A stretch of DNA of 61,375 bases from Acidobacteriota bacterium (GTDB lineage: Bacteria; Acidobacteriota; Polarisedimenticolia; J045), in contig JAGOJY010000002.1 in assembly GCA_017994815.1 (NCBI GenBank), forward strand, positions 136,001 to 197,375, written 5' to 3'. Below, in pieces: positions 1 through 9,118 of this stretch. Both the position numbers and the translations under genes were made by a program. How positions within the stretch are numbered: position 1 is the first letter of the stretch; every line of letters starts with the position of its first letter. Below the pieces are notes generated by a model. That model searched no databases and was not told where the DNA came from. It saw nothing but the letters and a program-made list of their open reading frames with translations.

Positions 1-2078
1 GGCTCGGGAAGGCCGTGATCGCTCCGCCGCCGACGACGGCCAAGGAGAAAGCCGAGTTGCTCGGCCGGCCGCTGTCGCAGGTGCGGGGCCAACCCGGGCC
101 GACGCGTCGCGGGCCCGCCGCGTCCCAGCAGGCTCAACGACCCGCGGCACCCGCGCGCGGCGCCGGTGCGCGACGTGGCGCCGCGCCGGGCGCTTCCGCG
201 CCGTCCGGCCAGCGCCAGCGTCCGTCCACGCCGGCCCCCGTCCCGGTCCCGCGCCAGGTCGAGCCCGAACCGCCGGTCGGCGATATCCGCATCTCCGAGG
301 GGATCACGGTCAAGGACCTGGCCGAGCGGATGAACCGCAAGGCCAAGGACATCATCAAACGCCTGTTCCTCGAGAAGGGGCGCATGGCCACGATCAACCA
401 CGCCCTGGACGACGAGACCGCGCGCTGGGTGGTCGAGGCGTTCGGCGGCACTCCGGTCGCGATCGGGATCGACGTGGAGGCCGAACTGGAGGTCACCGCG
501 GTCGGAGCGGACAGCGGCCCCGAATTGCGCATCCCCCGCCCCCCCGTCGTGACGATGATGGGCCACGTCGACCACGGCAAGACGAGCCTGCTCGACGCGA
601 TCCGAAAGACGCGGGTCGCCGAGCGCGAGGCCGGCGGCATTACCCAGCACATCGGCGCGTACAAGGTCGCGCACCAGCGCGAAGGCGAGATGAAGGAGAT
701 CGTCTTCCTCGACACGCCGGGCCACGAGGCGTTCACGCTGATGCGCGCCCGCGGCGCCCGTGTCACCGACGTAGTGGTGCTCGTCGTCGCGGCCGACGAC
801 GGCGTCATGCCGCAGACGGTCGAGGCGATCCACCACGCCAAGGCGGCGGGTGTCCCGCTCCTCGTCGCGATCAACAAGACGGACAAGCCGAACGCGCGAC
901 CGGACCGCGTGCTGCAACAGCTCGTCGAGCATGAGGTGCTCGTCGAGCAGTTCGGCGGCGAAGTGGTCGCGGTGCCGGTCTCGGCGAAGACGCTCAGCGG
1001 GATCGACACCCTTTTGGAGATGATCCTGCTCGTCTCCGACATGCTGGAACTCACGGCCAACGCGGCGCGGCCCGCGACGGGGACGGTGCTGGAGGCCAAG
1101 CTCGACCAGAGGCGCGGGCCGGTGGCCACCGTGCTCGTGCAGACCGGCACGCTGCGGGTCGGCGACCTGTTCGTCGTCGGGTCGGCCCTCGGCCGCGTGC
1201 GGGCCCTGGTCGACGAGCGCGAGCGGCGGCTGGAGAGCGCCGGTCCGGCGACTCCGGTCGTCGTCATGGGCCTCGAGGACGTCCCCGCCGCCGGCGACAC
1301 GCTGCAGGTGTTCCCGGACGAGCAGAAGGCGCGCCAGATCGCGCTGTACCGGCAGCAGAAGGTCCGCGACGAGGCGATCGAGCACCGGGCCAAGCTGCCC
1401 ACCCTCGAAACGCTGCACGCGCAGATCAAGGCCGGGGAGGTGAAGGAGCTCCCGGTGGTGGTGAAGGCCGACGTCGCCGGCTCGGTCGAGGTGCTCTGCA
1501 AATCACTGGAGGACCTGTCGAACCCCGAGGTGACCGTGCGGGTGATCCACTCCGGCACCGGCGCGATCACCGAAACCGACATCTTGCTCGCCTCGGCCAG
1601 CCGCGCGCTGGTCATCGGCTTCAACGTCCGCCCCGAGCGCGGTGTCGCCGACGTCGCCCGCCGCGAGGGCGTCGACATCCGGCTGCACACCGTGATCTAC
1701 AACGTGACCGACGAGATCAAGGCGGCCATGCTCGCAACGCTGTCGCCGGTCGAGAAGGAGGTGTATCTCGGCCGGGCGCAGGTGCGGCAGGTTTTCCGGG
1801 TCGCGAAGGTCGGCACCGTCGCCGGCTGCTACGTCATCGACGGGCTGATCCGCCGCGACGCGCAGGTGCGGCTGCTGCGCGACAACGTCGTCATCCACGA
1901 GGGCAGCATCGCCTCGCTCAAGCGGTTCAAGGATGACGCGCGGGAAGTCCGGGCCGGCTTCGAGTGCGGCATCGGTCTCGAGCGCTACCAGGACATCAAG
2001 CCCAACGACGAGATCGAGGCCTACACCGTCGAGTACGCCCGGCGCGAGGCCATGCAGTCGTCGACCACCACGTCGTGA
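1..2078 (+). CDS. infB: Translation initiation factor IF-2 (5' end outside window)
   Basis: IF-2 is the GTPase that brings fMet-tRNA to the 30S P site and promotes 50S joining. The frame is open to the left edge, so the GTG at 15 is not taken as the start and the true N terminus lies outside the window. Visible in order: a Pro/Ala/Arg-rich linker, an IF2_N domain (about nt 285-450, [14 protein letters not shown]), then the G domain with G1 GHVDHGKT (near nt 561), G2 [11 protein letters not shown]3 DTPGHEAF, G4 NKTDKP and G5 SAKT, followed by the beta-barrel and C-terminal tRNA-binding domains. About 690 residues are visible. The stop overlaps the next gene in a GTGA junction. All GTPase motifs are intact. 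Confidence 0.97.
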   Translation, partial: LGKAVIAPPPTTAKEKAELLGRPLSQVRGQPGPTRRGPAASQQAQRPAAPARGAGARRGAAPGASAPSGQRQRPSTPAPVPVPRQVEPEPPVGDIRISEGITVKDLAERMNRKAKDIIKRLFLEKGRMATINHALDDETARWVVEAFGGTPVAIGIDVEAELEVTAVGADSGPELRIPRPPVVTMMGHVDHGKTSLLDAIRKTRVAEREAGGITQHIGAYKVAHQREGEMKEIVFLDTPGHEAFTLMRARGARVTDVVVLVVAADDGVMPQTVEAIHHAKAAGVPLLVAINKTDKPNARPDRVLQQLVEHEVLVEQFGGEVVAVPVSAKTLSGIDTLLEMILLVSDMLELTANAARPATGTVLEAKLDQRRGPVATVLVQTGTLRVGDLFVVGSALGRVRALVDERERRLESAGPATPVVVMGLEDVPAAGDTLQVFPDEQKARQIALYRQQKVRDEAIEHRAKLPTLETLHAQIKAGEVKELPVVVKADVAGSVEVLCKSLEDLSNPEVTVRVIHSGTGAITETDILLASASRALVIGFNVRPERGVADVARREGVDIRLHTVIYNVTDEIKAAMLATLSPVEKEVYLGRAQVRQVFRVAKVGTVAGCYVIDGLIRRDAQVRLLRDNVVIHEGSIASLKRFKDDAREVRAGFECGIGLERYQDIKPNDEIEAYTVEYARREAMQSSTTTS

Positions 2079-2359
2079 GGGTCGGCCTGTTGGTGCTGGA
2101 GGTCTACCTTCACGGCTGCGCCTCGTTGAAGGAGAAGCGGCGTGTGATTCGTTCGTTGACCGAACGCGCGCGTTCGCGTCACAACGTCGCGACGGCGGAG
2201 GTGGATTTCCAGGACCTGCACCAACGCTCGCAGCTGGCGTTCGTCTCGGTGGCCTCCCACGAGCAGCCGTTGCAGGCGCTGTTCGACCGCATCCTGGCGG
2301 AGGCGGAGGAGATCGTCCCGGGCGGCGTTTCCGAGATCGCCCGCGACGTCCTGGGCTGA
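2075..2359 (+). CDS. DUF503 (YlxP-like) small protein
   Basis: A 94-residue protein of the DUF503 family, which often lies between infB and rbfA; its function is not established. The family signature is seen in [11 protein letters not shown] near the N terminus, followed by a conserved Asp-Leu and SHEQ segment. I start it at the GTG at 2075, whose bases overlap the infB stop (GTGA), as at many junctions here; the frame runs further upstream only as a shadow of infB. truB follows after two bases. No rbfA gene follows, so this protein occupies the whole space between infB and truB. Confidence 0.85.
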   Translation: MRVGLLVLEVYLHGCASLKEKRRVIRSLTERARSRHNVATAEVDFQDLHQRSQLAFVSVASHEQPLQALFDRILAEAEEIVPGGVSEIARDVLG

Positions 2360-2361
2360 GA

Positions 2362-3294
2362 GTGGCTGGCGAGAAACCCGAGCGGGCGGCGGGACTGTTG
2401 CTGGTCGACAAGCCGGCGCTGCTGACGAGCCACGACGTCGTCGCCGCGGTCCGCCGCGCCCTGGGAGAGCGCCGCGTCGGGCACGCCGGCACGCTCGACC
2501 CGCTCGCGACGGGGCTGCTGCCCTGCGCGGTGGGCCGCGCGACCCGCCTGGTGCGCTTCCTCCAGTCCTGGCCCAAGACGTACACCGGTTGCATCGTGCT
2601 CGGCGTCGAAACCGCGACCGGCGACGCCGAGTCGGCGCCCGAGCACGTCGCCCCGGTGCCGCTTCCGCCCCCGCACGTCCTCGCGGCGGCGCTGCGGCGA
2701 CTGACCGGCACGTACCTCCAGCAGCCGCCCCCGTACTCCGCGAAGAAGATCGGCGGGATCCCGGCCCACCGGATCGCCCGCCAGGGCTTCGCGCCGCGGA
2801 TCGCCCCCGTGCCCGTGACCGTGCACCGCTTCCGGGTCGAGCCCCGTCCCCCGAACCGGCTCGCTTTCGCGGCCCGCGTTTCGAGCGGAACGTACATCCG
2901 GTCGCTGGCCGTGGACCTCGGCCGGCTGCTGGGCGTCGGCGCGTACCTCGAGCGGCTCCGGCGGACGGCGATCGGTCCGCTGCGCGTGCGGGCCGCCGTC
3001 GGCCTGCCGCTCCCGGGGCGCGGCGCGCTCCTCGACCGGCTCCTGTCACCCGAGCAGATCCCGCTCCCCCTGCCGGCGATCGTGCTCGATCCGGCCGGCG
3101 AGGCCGACTTCCGCCACGGCCGGACGGTGCCGATCGGTGCGCACCCTCCCGGCACCGTTCGCGTGCTGACGTCCGCCGGGGCCCTGGCGGGGCTGGCACG
3201 GGTCGACGACTCGGGGGGCCTGCGGCCGCAGGTCGTCTTCCCGGTCCGCTGTTGCCCAGGGGGGGGACCGGTGGTAACCTCCGCGGACGCTTGA
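2362..3294 (+). CDS. truB: tRNA pseudouridine(55) synthase TruB
   Basis: Isomerises U55 to pseudouridine in the T loop of tRNAs. About 310 residues, the normal length. The N terminus has the TruB pattern GLLLVDKP, then [14 protein letters not shown], which carries the catalytic Asp, then [17 protein letters not shown]. The PYSAKKIGG and [13 protein letters not shown] segments are also typical, and a PUA-like domain forms the C-terminal part. The GTG at 2362 is taken as start because it lies two bases after the DUF503 stop and just ahead of the first conserved strand. It belongs to the infB operon. Confidence 0.93.
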   Translation: MAGEKPERAAGLLLVDKPALLTSHDVVAAVRRALGERRVGHAGTLDPLATGLLPCAVGRATRLVRFLQSWPKTYTGCIVLGVETATGDAESAPEHVAPVPLPPPHVLAAALRRLTGTYLQQPPPYSAKKIGGIPAHRIARQGFAPRIAPVPVTVHRFRVEPRPPNRLAFAARVSSGTYIRSLAVDLGRLLGVGAYLERLRRTAIGPLRVRAAVGLPLPGRGALLDRLLSPEQIPLPLPAIVLDPAGEADFRHGRTVPIGAHPPGTVRVLTSAGALAGLARVDDSGGLRPQVVFPVRCCPGGGPVVTSADA

Positions 3295-3485
3295 CGTTCA
3301 GCCCGGACTCGAGGCCGTCGCCGGATCTGCGCCGCGTTGTGCGGCGCCCGGACGCGGCGGCGGTTCGGCCTGGCGCCGAGCTCCCTCGTGCGCGCGGCCG
3401 CCGCGCAGTGCAGTGCGTTTCTTCACGGGAGCGGCACGAGAGCATCGCGAGGGTTCCGGCGAACCGGAGCCCGGGGGAAGAGACT
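3295..3485 (+). promoter_or_regulatory. rpsO leader with two hairpins
   Basis: A 191-base non-coding stretch between truB and rpsO. It holds a perfect 7-bp hairpin (GCGCCGC at 3329-3335, GCGGCGC at 3341-3347) and, just before the ribosome binding site, a 5-bp hairpin (GGTTC 3452-3456, GAACC 3461-3465). S15 of E. coli represses its own translation through a leader structure, so an S15-responsive element is possible here; that is inference only. No T-run follows either hairpin, so neither looks like a terminator. Confidence 0.35.
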
Positions 3486-3743
3486 TTGCCGACGAAGCAG
3501 GAAACGATCACCGCGTACCAGCGCCACGAGAGCGACACCGGGACCCCCGAGGTGCAGGTGGCGCTGCTCTCCGACCGGATCCAGCACCTGACCACGCACT
3601 TCGCGGGCCACCCGAAGGACCACCATTCGCGCCTCGGCCTGCTGAAGCTGGTCGGCCGGCGCCGGCGCCTGCTGAACTATCTGCGCCGCCGCGATCCCGC
3701 GCGTTACCGCGAGGTGATCCAGCGGCTCGGGATCCGCAAATAA
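3486..3743 (+). CDS. rpsO: 30S ribosomal protein S15
   Basis: Primary 16S rRNA-binding protein of the 30S platform. 85 residues, close to the usual 88-89. Conserved features are the [15 protein letters not shown] segment and the [18 protein letters not shown] motif that contacts rRNA. The start is a TTG at 3486 (reads LPTKQE), preceded by GGGGGAAG about 6 bases upstream; no ATG or GTG fits. The rpsO-pnp order is the classic arrangement. The rare TTG start together with hairpins in the leader suggests expression is held down at initiation. Confidence 0.95.
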   Translation: MPTKQETITAYQRHESDTGTPEVQVALLSDRIQHLTTHFAGHPKDHHSRLGLLKLVGRRRRLLNYLRRRDPARYREVIQRLGIRK

Positions 3744-3757
3744 CAACATCCCGCAGC

Positions 3758-3801
3758 CGGGGTCCCGCACGCGCGCCGCTCGCTGGCGCCGGCCGACCCC
3801 G
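3758..3801 (+). promoter_or_regulatory. Possible pnp leader stem-loop
   Basis: Between rpsO and pnp (3744-3847) the heptamer CGGGGTC at 3758-3764 is complementary to GACCCCG at 3795-3801, closing a GC-rich loop that can fold further. In E. coli a stem-loop in the pnp leader is cut by RNase III and lets PNPase control its own mRNA. The position matches, but the sequence gives no proof of function. Confidence 0.3.
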
Positions 3802-3847
3802 CGTCCGTCGCCCGGCGTCGCCGGCGCGCACCGCCCAGGAGTGATTC

Positions 3848-5935
3848 GTGTCGCATCATCGCATCGAGATTCCCGTCGGCGGACGTCCGCTGATCATCGA
3901 GACCGGGCAGATCGCCCGCCAGGCCGACGGCGCCGCCCTGGTCCGCCAAGGTGACACCGTCGTGCTCGTCACGGCGTGCGCCGCGCGCGAGCCGCGGGAC
4001 GCGGGCTTCCTGCCGCTGACCGTCGATTACCGCGAGGGGATGTACGCGGCAGGCAAGGTCCCGGGCGGGTTCTTCAAGCGCGAGGGGCGTCCGAATGAGA
4101 AAGAGACGCTCAGCAGCCGCCTGATCGACCGCCCGATCCGTCCCCTGTTCCCCAAGGGGTGGAACCACGAAACGCAGATCATCGCGTTCGTGCTGTCGGC
4201 CGACCGCGAGAACAACCCCGACGTCCTGGCCCTGACCGGCGCCTCGTTCGCGCTCGCCCTTTCCAGCATCCCGTTCGCCAACCTGATCGGGGCCGTGCGG
4301 GTCGGGCTGGTCGACGACCGCTACGTCATCAACCCGACCCACGCCGAGGTGCTGCTGAGCAAGCTCGACATCGTCGTCGCCGCGACCGAGGAGGCGATCG
4401 TGATGGTCGAGGCCGGCGCCAAGGAAGCGACCGAGGCGGAACTCGTCGGCGCCCTGTTCGCCGGCCAGGAAGCGATCCGTCCGATCGTCGCCGCGCAGAA
4501 GGAACTCGCCGCGCGCGCCGGCAACCCGAAGCGCGAGTTCGTCCCGCTGGCGATGCCGGACGAACTGCGCTCGCAGGTGCACGGCAAGGCCCGCGCAGCG
4601 CTGCACGAGGCGATGCAGATCCGCGGCAAGCTCAAGAGCTATGCCAAGGTCGACGAGCTTCTCGACCAGCTGGTGGAGGAGCTGGGCGGCGATGACGCGC
4701 AGCGCGCCGGCTGGGTGCGCGAGGCGTTCGACGAGCTGCAGGACGAGATCCTGCACGAGCACACGCTGAGCACCGGGCGGCGCCTCGACGGACGCGCGCC
4801 GGACGAGATCCGGCCGGTCACGATCGAACTCGGGCTGCTGCCGCGCACGCACGGATCGGCCTTGTTCACGCGCGGCGAGACCCAGGCGCTGGTCACCACG
4901 ACGCTCGGCACGTCGGCCGACACGCAGCGCATCGACTGGATGGAGATCGAGGGCGAGAAGCGGTTCATGCTGCATTACAACTTCCCGCCGTTTTCCGTCG
5001 GCGAGGTGCGCTTCCTGCGCGGGCCCGGCCGGCGCGAGATCGGCCACGGAGCGCTCGCGGAGCGTGCGCTGCGGCCGCTGATCCCGGACGAGACGAAGTT
5101 CCCCTACACGATCCGGCTCGTTTCCGACATCCTGGAGTCGAACGGGTCGTCCTCGATGGCTTCGGTCTGCGGCGGTTCGCTCGCGTTGATGGACGCCGGC
5201 GTCCCGACCGCGAAGCCGGTGGCCGGGATCGCCATGGGGCTGGTCATGCGCGCCGAGCGCTGCGCCGTGCTCACCGACATCGCCGGCGCGGAGGACCACC
5301 ACGGCGACATGGACTTCAAGGTTGCCGGGACGCGCGAGGGCGTGACCGCGCTCCAGATGGACATCAAGATCGGCGGTGTGAACCGCGAGATCCTGACCAA
5401 TGCGCTGGAGCAGGCCCGCCGGGCGCGGATGCAGCTGCTCGACATCATGGAGCAAGCGATCTCGACGCCCCGCGCCGAGGTTTCGCCGTACGCGCCGCGC
5501 ATCCTGACCCTGTACATCCCGAAGGACAAGATCCGCGACGTGATCGGGCCGGGGGGCAAGATCATCCGGTCGATCCAGGAGAAGACGGGCTGCGAGATCT
5601 CGATCGAGGACGACGGGCGCGTGGACATCGCCTCGGTGGATCTCGACGGCGCCCGCCGCGCCGCGGACATGATCAAGGAGCTCACGGCGGAGGCCGAACT
5701 GGGCAAGACCTACATCGGCCGCGTGGTGCGCACGACCAACTTCGGGGCATTCGTCGAGATCCTGCCGGGCGTCGAAGGGCTGTTGCACATCTCCGAGATC
5801 GCCGAACACCGGATCAAGCAGACCACGGACGAGATCGAGGAGGGCGACGAAGTCCTGGTCAAGGTCATCGACATCGACGCGCAGGGCCGGATTCGACTGT
5901 CCCGCAAGGCCGCGATGAAAGAACAACAGGCGTAG
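3848..5935 (+). CDS. pnp: Polyribonucleotide nucleotidyltransferase (PNPase)
   Basis: Phosphorolytic 3'-to-5' exoribonuclease of the RNA degradosome. 695 residues, the normal length. Two RNase PH domains flank an alpha-helical domain; the second contains the conserved FLRGPGRREIGHGALAER segment, then SNGSSSMASVCGGSL. A KH domain follows (IGPGGKIIRSIQEKTG) and then an S1 domain (GKTYIGRVVRTTNFGAFV). The start is a GTG at 3848 with AGGAG six bases upstream (3837-3841). It is last in the infB operon; a strong terminator lies 28 bases after the stop. Confidence 0.97.
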   Translation: MSHHRIEIPVGGRPLIIETGQIARQADGAALVRQGDTVVLVTACAAREPRDAGFLPLTVDYREGMYAAGKVPGGFFKREGRPNEKETLSSRLIDRPIRPLFPKGWNHETQIIAFVLSADRENNPDVLALTGASFALALSSIPFANLIGAVRVGLVDDRYVINPTHAEVLLSKLDIVVAATEEAIVMVEAGAKEATEAELVGALFAGQEAIRPIVAAQKELAARAGNPKREFVPLAMPDELRSQVHGKARAALHEAMQIRGKLKSYAKVDELLDQLVEELGGDDAQRAGWVREAFDELQDEILHEHTLSTGRRLDGRAPDEIRPVTIELGLLPRTHGSALFTRGETQALVTTTLGTSADTQRIDWMEIEGEKRFMLHYNFPPFSVGEVRFLRGPGRREIGHGALAERALRPLIPDETKFPYTIRLVSDILESNGSSSMASVCGGSLALMDAGVPTAKPVAGIAMGLVMRAERCAVLTDIAGAEDHHGDMDFKVAGTREGVTALQMDIKIGGVNREILTNALEQARRARMQLLDIMEQAISTPRAEVSPYAPRILTLYIPKDKIRDVIGPGGKIIRSIQEKTGCEISIEDDGRVDIASVDLDGARRAADMIKELTAEAELGKTYIGRVVRTTNFGAFVEILPGVEGLLHISEIAEHRIKQTTDEIEEGDEVLVKVIDIDAQGRIRLSRKAAMKEQQA

Positions 5936-5962
5936 CCCTTCCGGGCTGCGGCCGATGCGTCG

Positions 5963-5990
5963 CGGGCGGGGCTGCGGCCCCGCCCGTTTT
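5963..5990 (+). terminator. Rho-independent terminator of the infB-pnp operon
   Basis: A perfect 10-bp GC stem, CGGGCGGGGC (5963-5972) and GCCCCGCCCG (5977-5986), with a TGCG loop and four T residues directly after (5987-5990). It is the clearest intrinsic terminator in the window. Confidence 0.85.
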
Positions 5991-6024
5991 GCGTCGCGTC
6001 GTTCATCCCGCCCGTGGAGCGTGA

Positions 6025-6030
6025 TATCTT
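6025..6030 (+). promoter_or_regulatory. Candidate -10 element, leaderless start of MshEN gene
   Basis: TATCTT at 6025-6030 ends six bases before the ATG at 6037, and there is no Shine-Dalgarno in front of the gene. The expected transcription start coincides with the start codon. Match to TATAAT is 4 of 6 and no -35 is recognisable. Confidence 0.3.
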
Positions 6031-6036
6031 TCGCCG

Positions 6037-7068
6037 ATGGCTCGCAGGCTAGGCGAGGTCCTGATCAGCGAAGAGCGCTTGACCCCGCGGCAGCTCGAGG
6101 AGGCGCTGCGCACGCAGCGCATCTTCGGCGGCAGCCTCGGCACGCACCTGCTGCAGCTCGGCTTCGTCGACGAGGGGACGCTCGGCGCGGCGCTCGCGCT
6201 CATGCACGGCGTGCCCGCCGTCGGTCGCGGGCACCTGAGCGCGGCCCCGGCGCGCGTGGTGGCCCTGCTGCCGGCGGATTACGCGCGGCGCCACCGCGCG
6301 GTGCCGTTCCGCGTCGAGGGCGATGACCTGCACCTGGCGATGCAGAACCCCGCCGACACCCTCGCGCTGCACGAGGCGGCGTTCCTGACCGGCTTCCGCG
6401 TCGTCCCGCACGTCGCGCCGGAGGCCGTCATCCGCGACGCCCTGGCGCTGCACTACCCGACGGGCACGCCGGCACCGGTGCCGCCGGCCGTGGAACCCGA
6501 GGCGGGCGAGACGGCGCCCGTCAGCGCGCCCGCCCCGCCGACCGCCGCGGCCGAGACGACCGCGCGGACGGCCGCCGGGCGCGGGCTGGGCGAAGCCGGG
6601 CGGCGCCTCGCGTCGGCGCTCGACCGTGATGCCGTGCTGGGCGTGGCGCTGGACGAACTCGCGCGCGAGTTTCCGCGGGCCGCGGTGTTCGCGGTCCGGG
6701 GGAACGAAGCGGTCCTGTGGCGCGCGCGCGGCCTGCCGACGACGGCGGGAGGCCGTCCGCTCGCCGTTAGCCTGGAGGACGGGTCGGTCCTCGCCGCGGC
6801 GGCGGGCAAGGGAGAGATCAGCTACGGCCCGGTCCCGGCGACGACCGCCAACCAGGATCTCTACATCCTGTTCGGCGGCAGGGTCCCGCGCGTGGCGCTG
6901 GTGGTTCCCGTCGCGCTGCGCGGACGAACGGTGGCCATCCTGTACGCGGACGACCCGGCCGGCGGCGCGTTGCCGCCGGACTTCGGACGCATCCGGCGGC
7001 TTGGGCTGTGCGTAGCCCTGGCCCTCGAGGCCGTCATCCTGCGCGGGAAGATCCTGCGCGAGAGCTGA
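6037..7068 (+). CDS. MshEN (GspE N-terminal) domain plus GAF-like domain protein, no ATPase
   Basis: 343 residues. The first 140 resemble the N-terminal domain of type II secretion/type IV pilus ATPases (MshEN, T2SSE_N). The two repeated motifs are RLGEVLISEERLTPRQLEEAL with a Gln four residues later, and SLGTHLLQLGFVDEGTLGAAL. In MshE-type proteins these motifs bind cyclic di-GMP; the conserved Gly in the middle of motif I is replaced by Glu here. A Pro/Ala-rich linker (about 145-185) leads to a GAF-like domain (about 190-340). The ATPase domain is absent, so this cannot power secretion. Plausibly a c-di-GMP-responsive adaptor, by inference. It stands alone between two terminators. Confidence 0.7.
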   Translation: MARRLGEVLISEERLTPRQLEEALRTQRIFGGSLGTHLLQLGFVDEGTLGAALALMHGVPAVGRGHLSAAPARVVALLPADYARRHRAVPFRVEGDDLHLAMQNPADTLALHEAAFLTGFRVVPHVAPEAVIRDALALHYPTGTPAPVPPAVEPEAGETAPVSAPAPPTAAAETTARTAAGRGLGEAGRRLASALDRDAVLGVALDELAREFPRAAVFAVRGNEAVLWRARGLPTTAGGRPLAVSLEDGSVLAAAAGKGEISYGPVPATTANQDLYILFGGRVPRVALVVPVALRGRTVAILYADDPAGGALPPDFGRIRRLGLCVALALEAVILRGKILRES

Positions 7069-7076
7069 AAACGGCA

Positions 7077-7099
7077 GGGGCGGGGTCCGCCCCCGCCCC
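7077..7099. terminator. Shared hairpin between convergent genes
   Basis: GGGGCGGGG (7077-7085) pairs with CCCCGCCCC (7091-7099) around a 5-base loop. On the minus strand it is followed by TGCCGTTTT; on the plus strand there is no T-run. It lies between the convergent ends at 7068 and 7159 and probably serves both, best from the minus side. Confidence 0.5.
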
Positions 7100-7158
7100 G
7101 CGTACGCCACCCGGGCCGGGCGGCATCCGTTTCGCGCCCGACCCGCTTTTACGCCAGG

Positions 7159-8379
7159 TCACAGCAACTCGGCGTGATCCCCCGGTTTCACCTCGATGCG
7201 CGACTCGAGCAGCTTGACGACCGATCCGCCCCCGTTGGTGCTGAGCACGACGCCCTGCGCGAGAACGCGGCGCGGCACGCCGGGGTTCGGTCGCCAGAAC
7301 AGGATGCGGTCGCCGACCGTCAGCCCGGCGCCCGCGCCGAGGTCGATGCCGACGAGATCGCCGGCGCCGGCCATCGAACCCACGTCGGTGCTGGCGAAGA
7401 CGACCAGCCCGTCCAGCCGGCCCGGCGCTTTCTGCGCCAGCCGCTCCAGCGGGATGCGCTCGATCATCGGCACCGGCACCTCGCGGTATGGAACGACGAA
7501 GTCGCCCAGGCGCATCGCGTCGCAGGAGAGGACCACCTCGGCCGTCGCGGTGTGCTCCTGGACCGCGATCACGCGCACGCGGCCGAGCCGGGAGACGTAC
7601 TGCGCCTGCACGCGACGCGTCCCGGGTTGGTGGATCAGGGCCCCGGGCCGCGTGACCACCCAGTCGGTGCCCGCGGCGATTCCCATGTCGGTGCCCGCGC
7701 TGAGGTACACGACGTCGCCCTGGGCCTGCAGCGACTTCTCCGGCTCCTCGGCGCCGCTGATCGTCAGCGGCGCCGGGTCGAACACCGACGGCAGCTGCGC
7801 CGCGCAGGCCAGTTCCTGCTGCTCGGCCGCGGGGACCAGCACCGGCCCGCGCGGCGCCGGCGGGGCGGGCGGCGCCGCCGGCGGCGCTGCCGCGGCGACG
7901 GGGGCGGCTTCCGGAGTTTCGACGGCGGCAACCGCGACCGGCGCGCCCGCGGGCCCCCCCTCGCCCACCACCGTCGGCGACGGCGGGATGACGAGCGGGT
8001 CGCCGGGGTAGATCCAGTGCGCGTACGTGACGTAGCGGTTCGCGTCCCAGATCACCGGCCACGTGTACGGGTTCTCGTAGTAGTGCTGCGCGAGGTTCCA
8101 CAGGCAGTCGCCGGGCGCGACCACGTGCACGCGCGCGTCGGCCGGCGGCGTCGGCGGGTCGTACGGAGTCCAGTGGTCCGCGACGTGCTTCAATGCGCGC
8201 GGCGGAGGAACGTATCCGGCCTGACGCTCGACCGCGGCCGTCTCGGGCGCTGGCAACGCCTGCTCGGCGACTTGGCCGCCCGCGGAAGACTCCTGGGCTG
8301 CCGACCATGGTGCGGCGACCAGCGCGGCGAGAACGGCGGCCGCGCTTCCCCAGCGCAACGCGGAGTTGCTGAACGACAT
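7159..8379 (-). CDS. Exported LysM-domain protein
   Basis: 406 residues. The N terminus (MSFSNSALRW, then a hydrophobic stretch ending near SAAQ) is a Sec signal peptide, so the protein is likely periplasmic or envelope-bound. A LysM peptidoglycan-binding domain lies at about 80-135 (VVAPGDCLWNLAQHYYENPY, then the typical IYPGDPLVIP end). An Ala/Pro-rich linker is followed by a beta-rich region of about 220 residues with repeated glycine turns. Start at ATG 8379 because GGAGGG lies five bases upstream; 36 further in-frame codons upstream are Arg-rich and unlike a signal peptide. Last gene of the envelope run. Probably a cell-wall-anchored structural protein; partner unknown. Confidence 0.8.
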   Translation of the reverse strand: MSFSNSALRWGSAAAVLAALVAAPWSAAQESSAGGQVAEQALPAPETAAVERQAGYVPPPRALKHVADHWTPYDPPTPPADARVHVVAPGDCLWNLAQHYYENPYTWPVIWDANRYVTYAHWIYPGDPLVIPPSPTVVGEGGPAGAPVAVAAVETPEAAPVAAAAPPAAPPAPPAPRGPVLVPAAEQQELACAAQLPSVFDPAPLTISGAEEPEKSLQAQGDVVYLSAGTDMGIAAGTDWVVTRPGALIHQPGTRRVQAQYVSRLGRVRVIAVQEHTATAEVVLSCDAMRLGDFVVPYREVPVPMIERIPLERLAQKAPGRLDGLVVFASTDVGSMAGAGDLVGIDLGAGAGLTVGDRILFWRPNPGVPRRVLAQGVVLSTNGGGSVVKLLESRIEVKPGDHAELL

Positions 8380-8458
8380 TGCTCCCTCCAGCCTCCGACA
8401 CCGGCAGCGCGCCGGCCTTCTGTCGCGCGGCGCGGTGCGTCCGGACGCCCCCGTCGAA

Positions 8459-8487
8459 ATGTAATTCCCGGGATGTGCCGGCGGCAA
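8459..8487 (-). promoter_or_regulatory. Candidate sigma-70-like promoter for LysM gene
   Basis: On the minus strand TTGCCG (8487-8482) and TTACAT (8464-8459) are separated by exactly 17 bases, placing the start site about 70 bases before ATG 8379. The match is moderate (4/6 and 3/6). It lies in the 162-bp gap (8380-8541) between rsmD and the LysM gene, where nothing else is apparent. Confidence 0.3.
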
Positions 8488-8541
8488 CGGTGATCCAGAC
8501 TTGGCCGTTTCCGTCCGGGGAAAGGCGCGGGCGTCCGCGGA

Positions 8542-9105
8542 TCAGGCCCGGGCGAGCGCGGTCAGGGTGCTGTCGCCGTAGCGGCGGGACCACTCGAGGC
8601 GGAATGGCCCGGGATCGACGGCCCGGCCGGTCCTGTGTTCCACGACCAAGAGCCCGTCCGCGGCCAGCCGGCCCGTGCCGGCCACCGCCGCGACCCAGCG
8701 CGCCAGGCGGGGGTCGTCGTAGGGCGGGTCGGCGAAGAAGAACCGGACCGCCGCGGGCAGCGCGGGCAGCGCCGGTCCGCGCAGCCACGGCAGGACGTCG
8801 GCAGCGACGATCACGAGGTGGCGCGCCTGTTCCGGGTCGATCGCCATCAACTCGACGTTGCGGCGGATCGTCGCCAGCGCCTCGCGCGAGCGCTCGACCA
8901 AGAACACCGCGCGCGCGCCGCGGGAGAACGCCTCCAGCCCGACGGCGCCCGTGCCGGCCCCGAGGTCGACGAACGCCTGGCCCACGACGCGCTCCCCGAG
9001 GATGTTGAACAGCGCCTCGCGCACCGGGTCGGCGGTCGGACGCACACCGCGCCGCGGGACCGGCGCGAGCCTGCGGCCACCGAATTCACCGGCGACGATC
9101 CGCAA
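8542..9105 (-). CDS. rsmD: 16S rRNA (guanine(966)-N2)-methyltransferase RsmD
   Basis: Methylates G966 of 16S rRNA using S-adenosylmethionine. 187 residues, normal length. It opens with the RsmD pattern MRIVAGEFGGRRL and the VRPTADPVREALFNIL segment, has SAM motif I VDLGAGTGAVGLEAFSRGA, and the catalytic DPPY motif in the second half. The start lies 13 bases after the stop of the TonB-like gene upstream, suggesting cotranscription. Confidence 0.93.
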   Translation of the reverse strand: MRIVAGEFGGRRLAPVPRRGVRPTADPVREALFNILGERVVGQAFVDLGAGTGAVGLEAFSRGARAVFLVERSREALATIRRNVELMAIDPEQARHLVIVAADVLPWLRGPALPALPAAVRFFFADPPYDDPRLARWVAAVAGTGRLAADGLLVVEHRTGRAVDPGPFRLEWSRRYGDSTLTALARA

Positions 9106-9118
9106 CGGCGTCCTCCCG

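Noticed and set aside
15..17. GTG at 15 as the infB start
   Set aside because: The frame is open to the window edge and IF-2 normally has a longer N terminus, so this is an internal Val codon.
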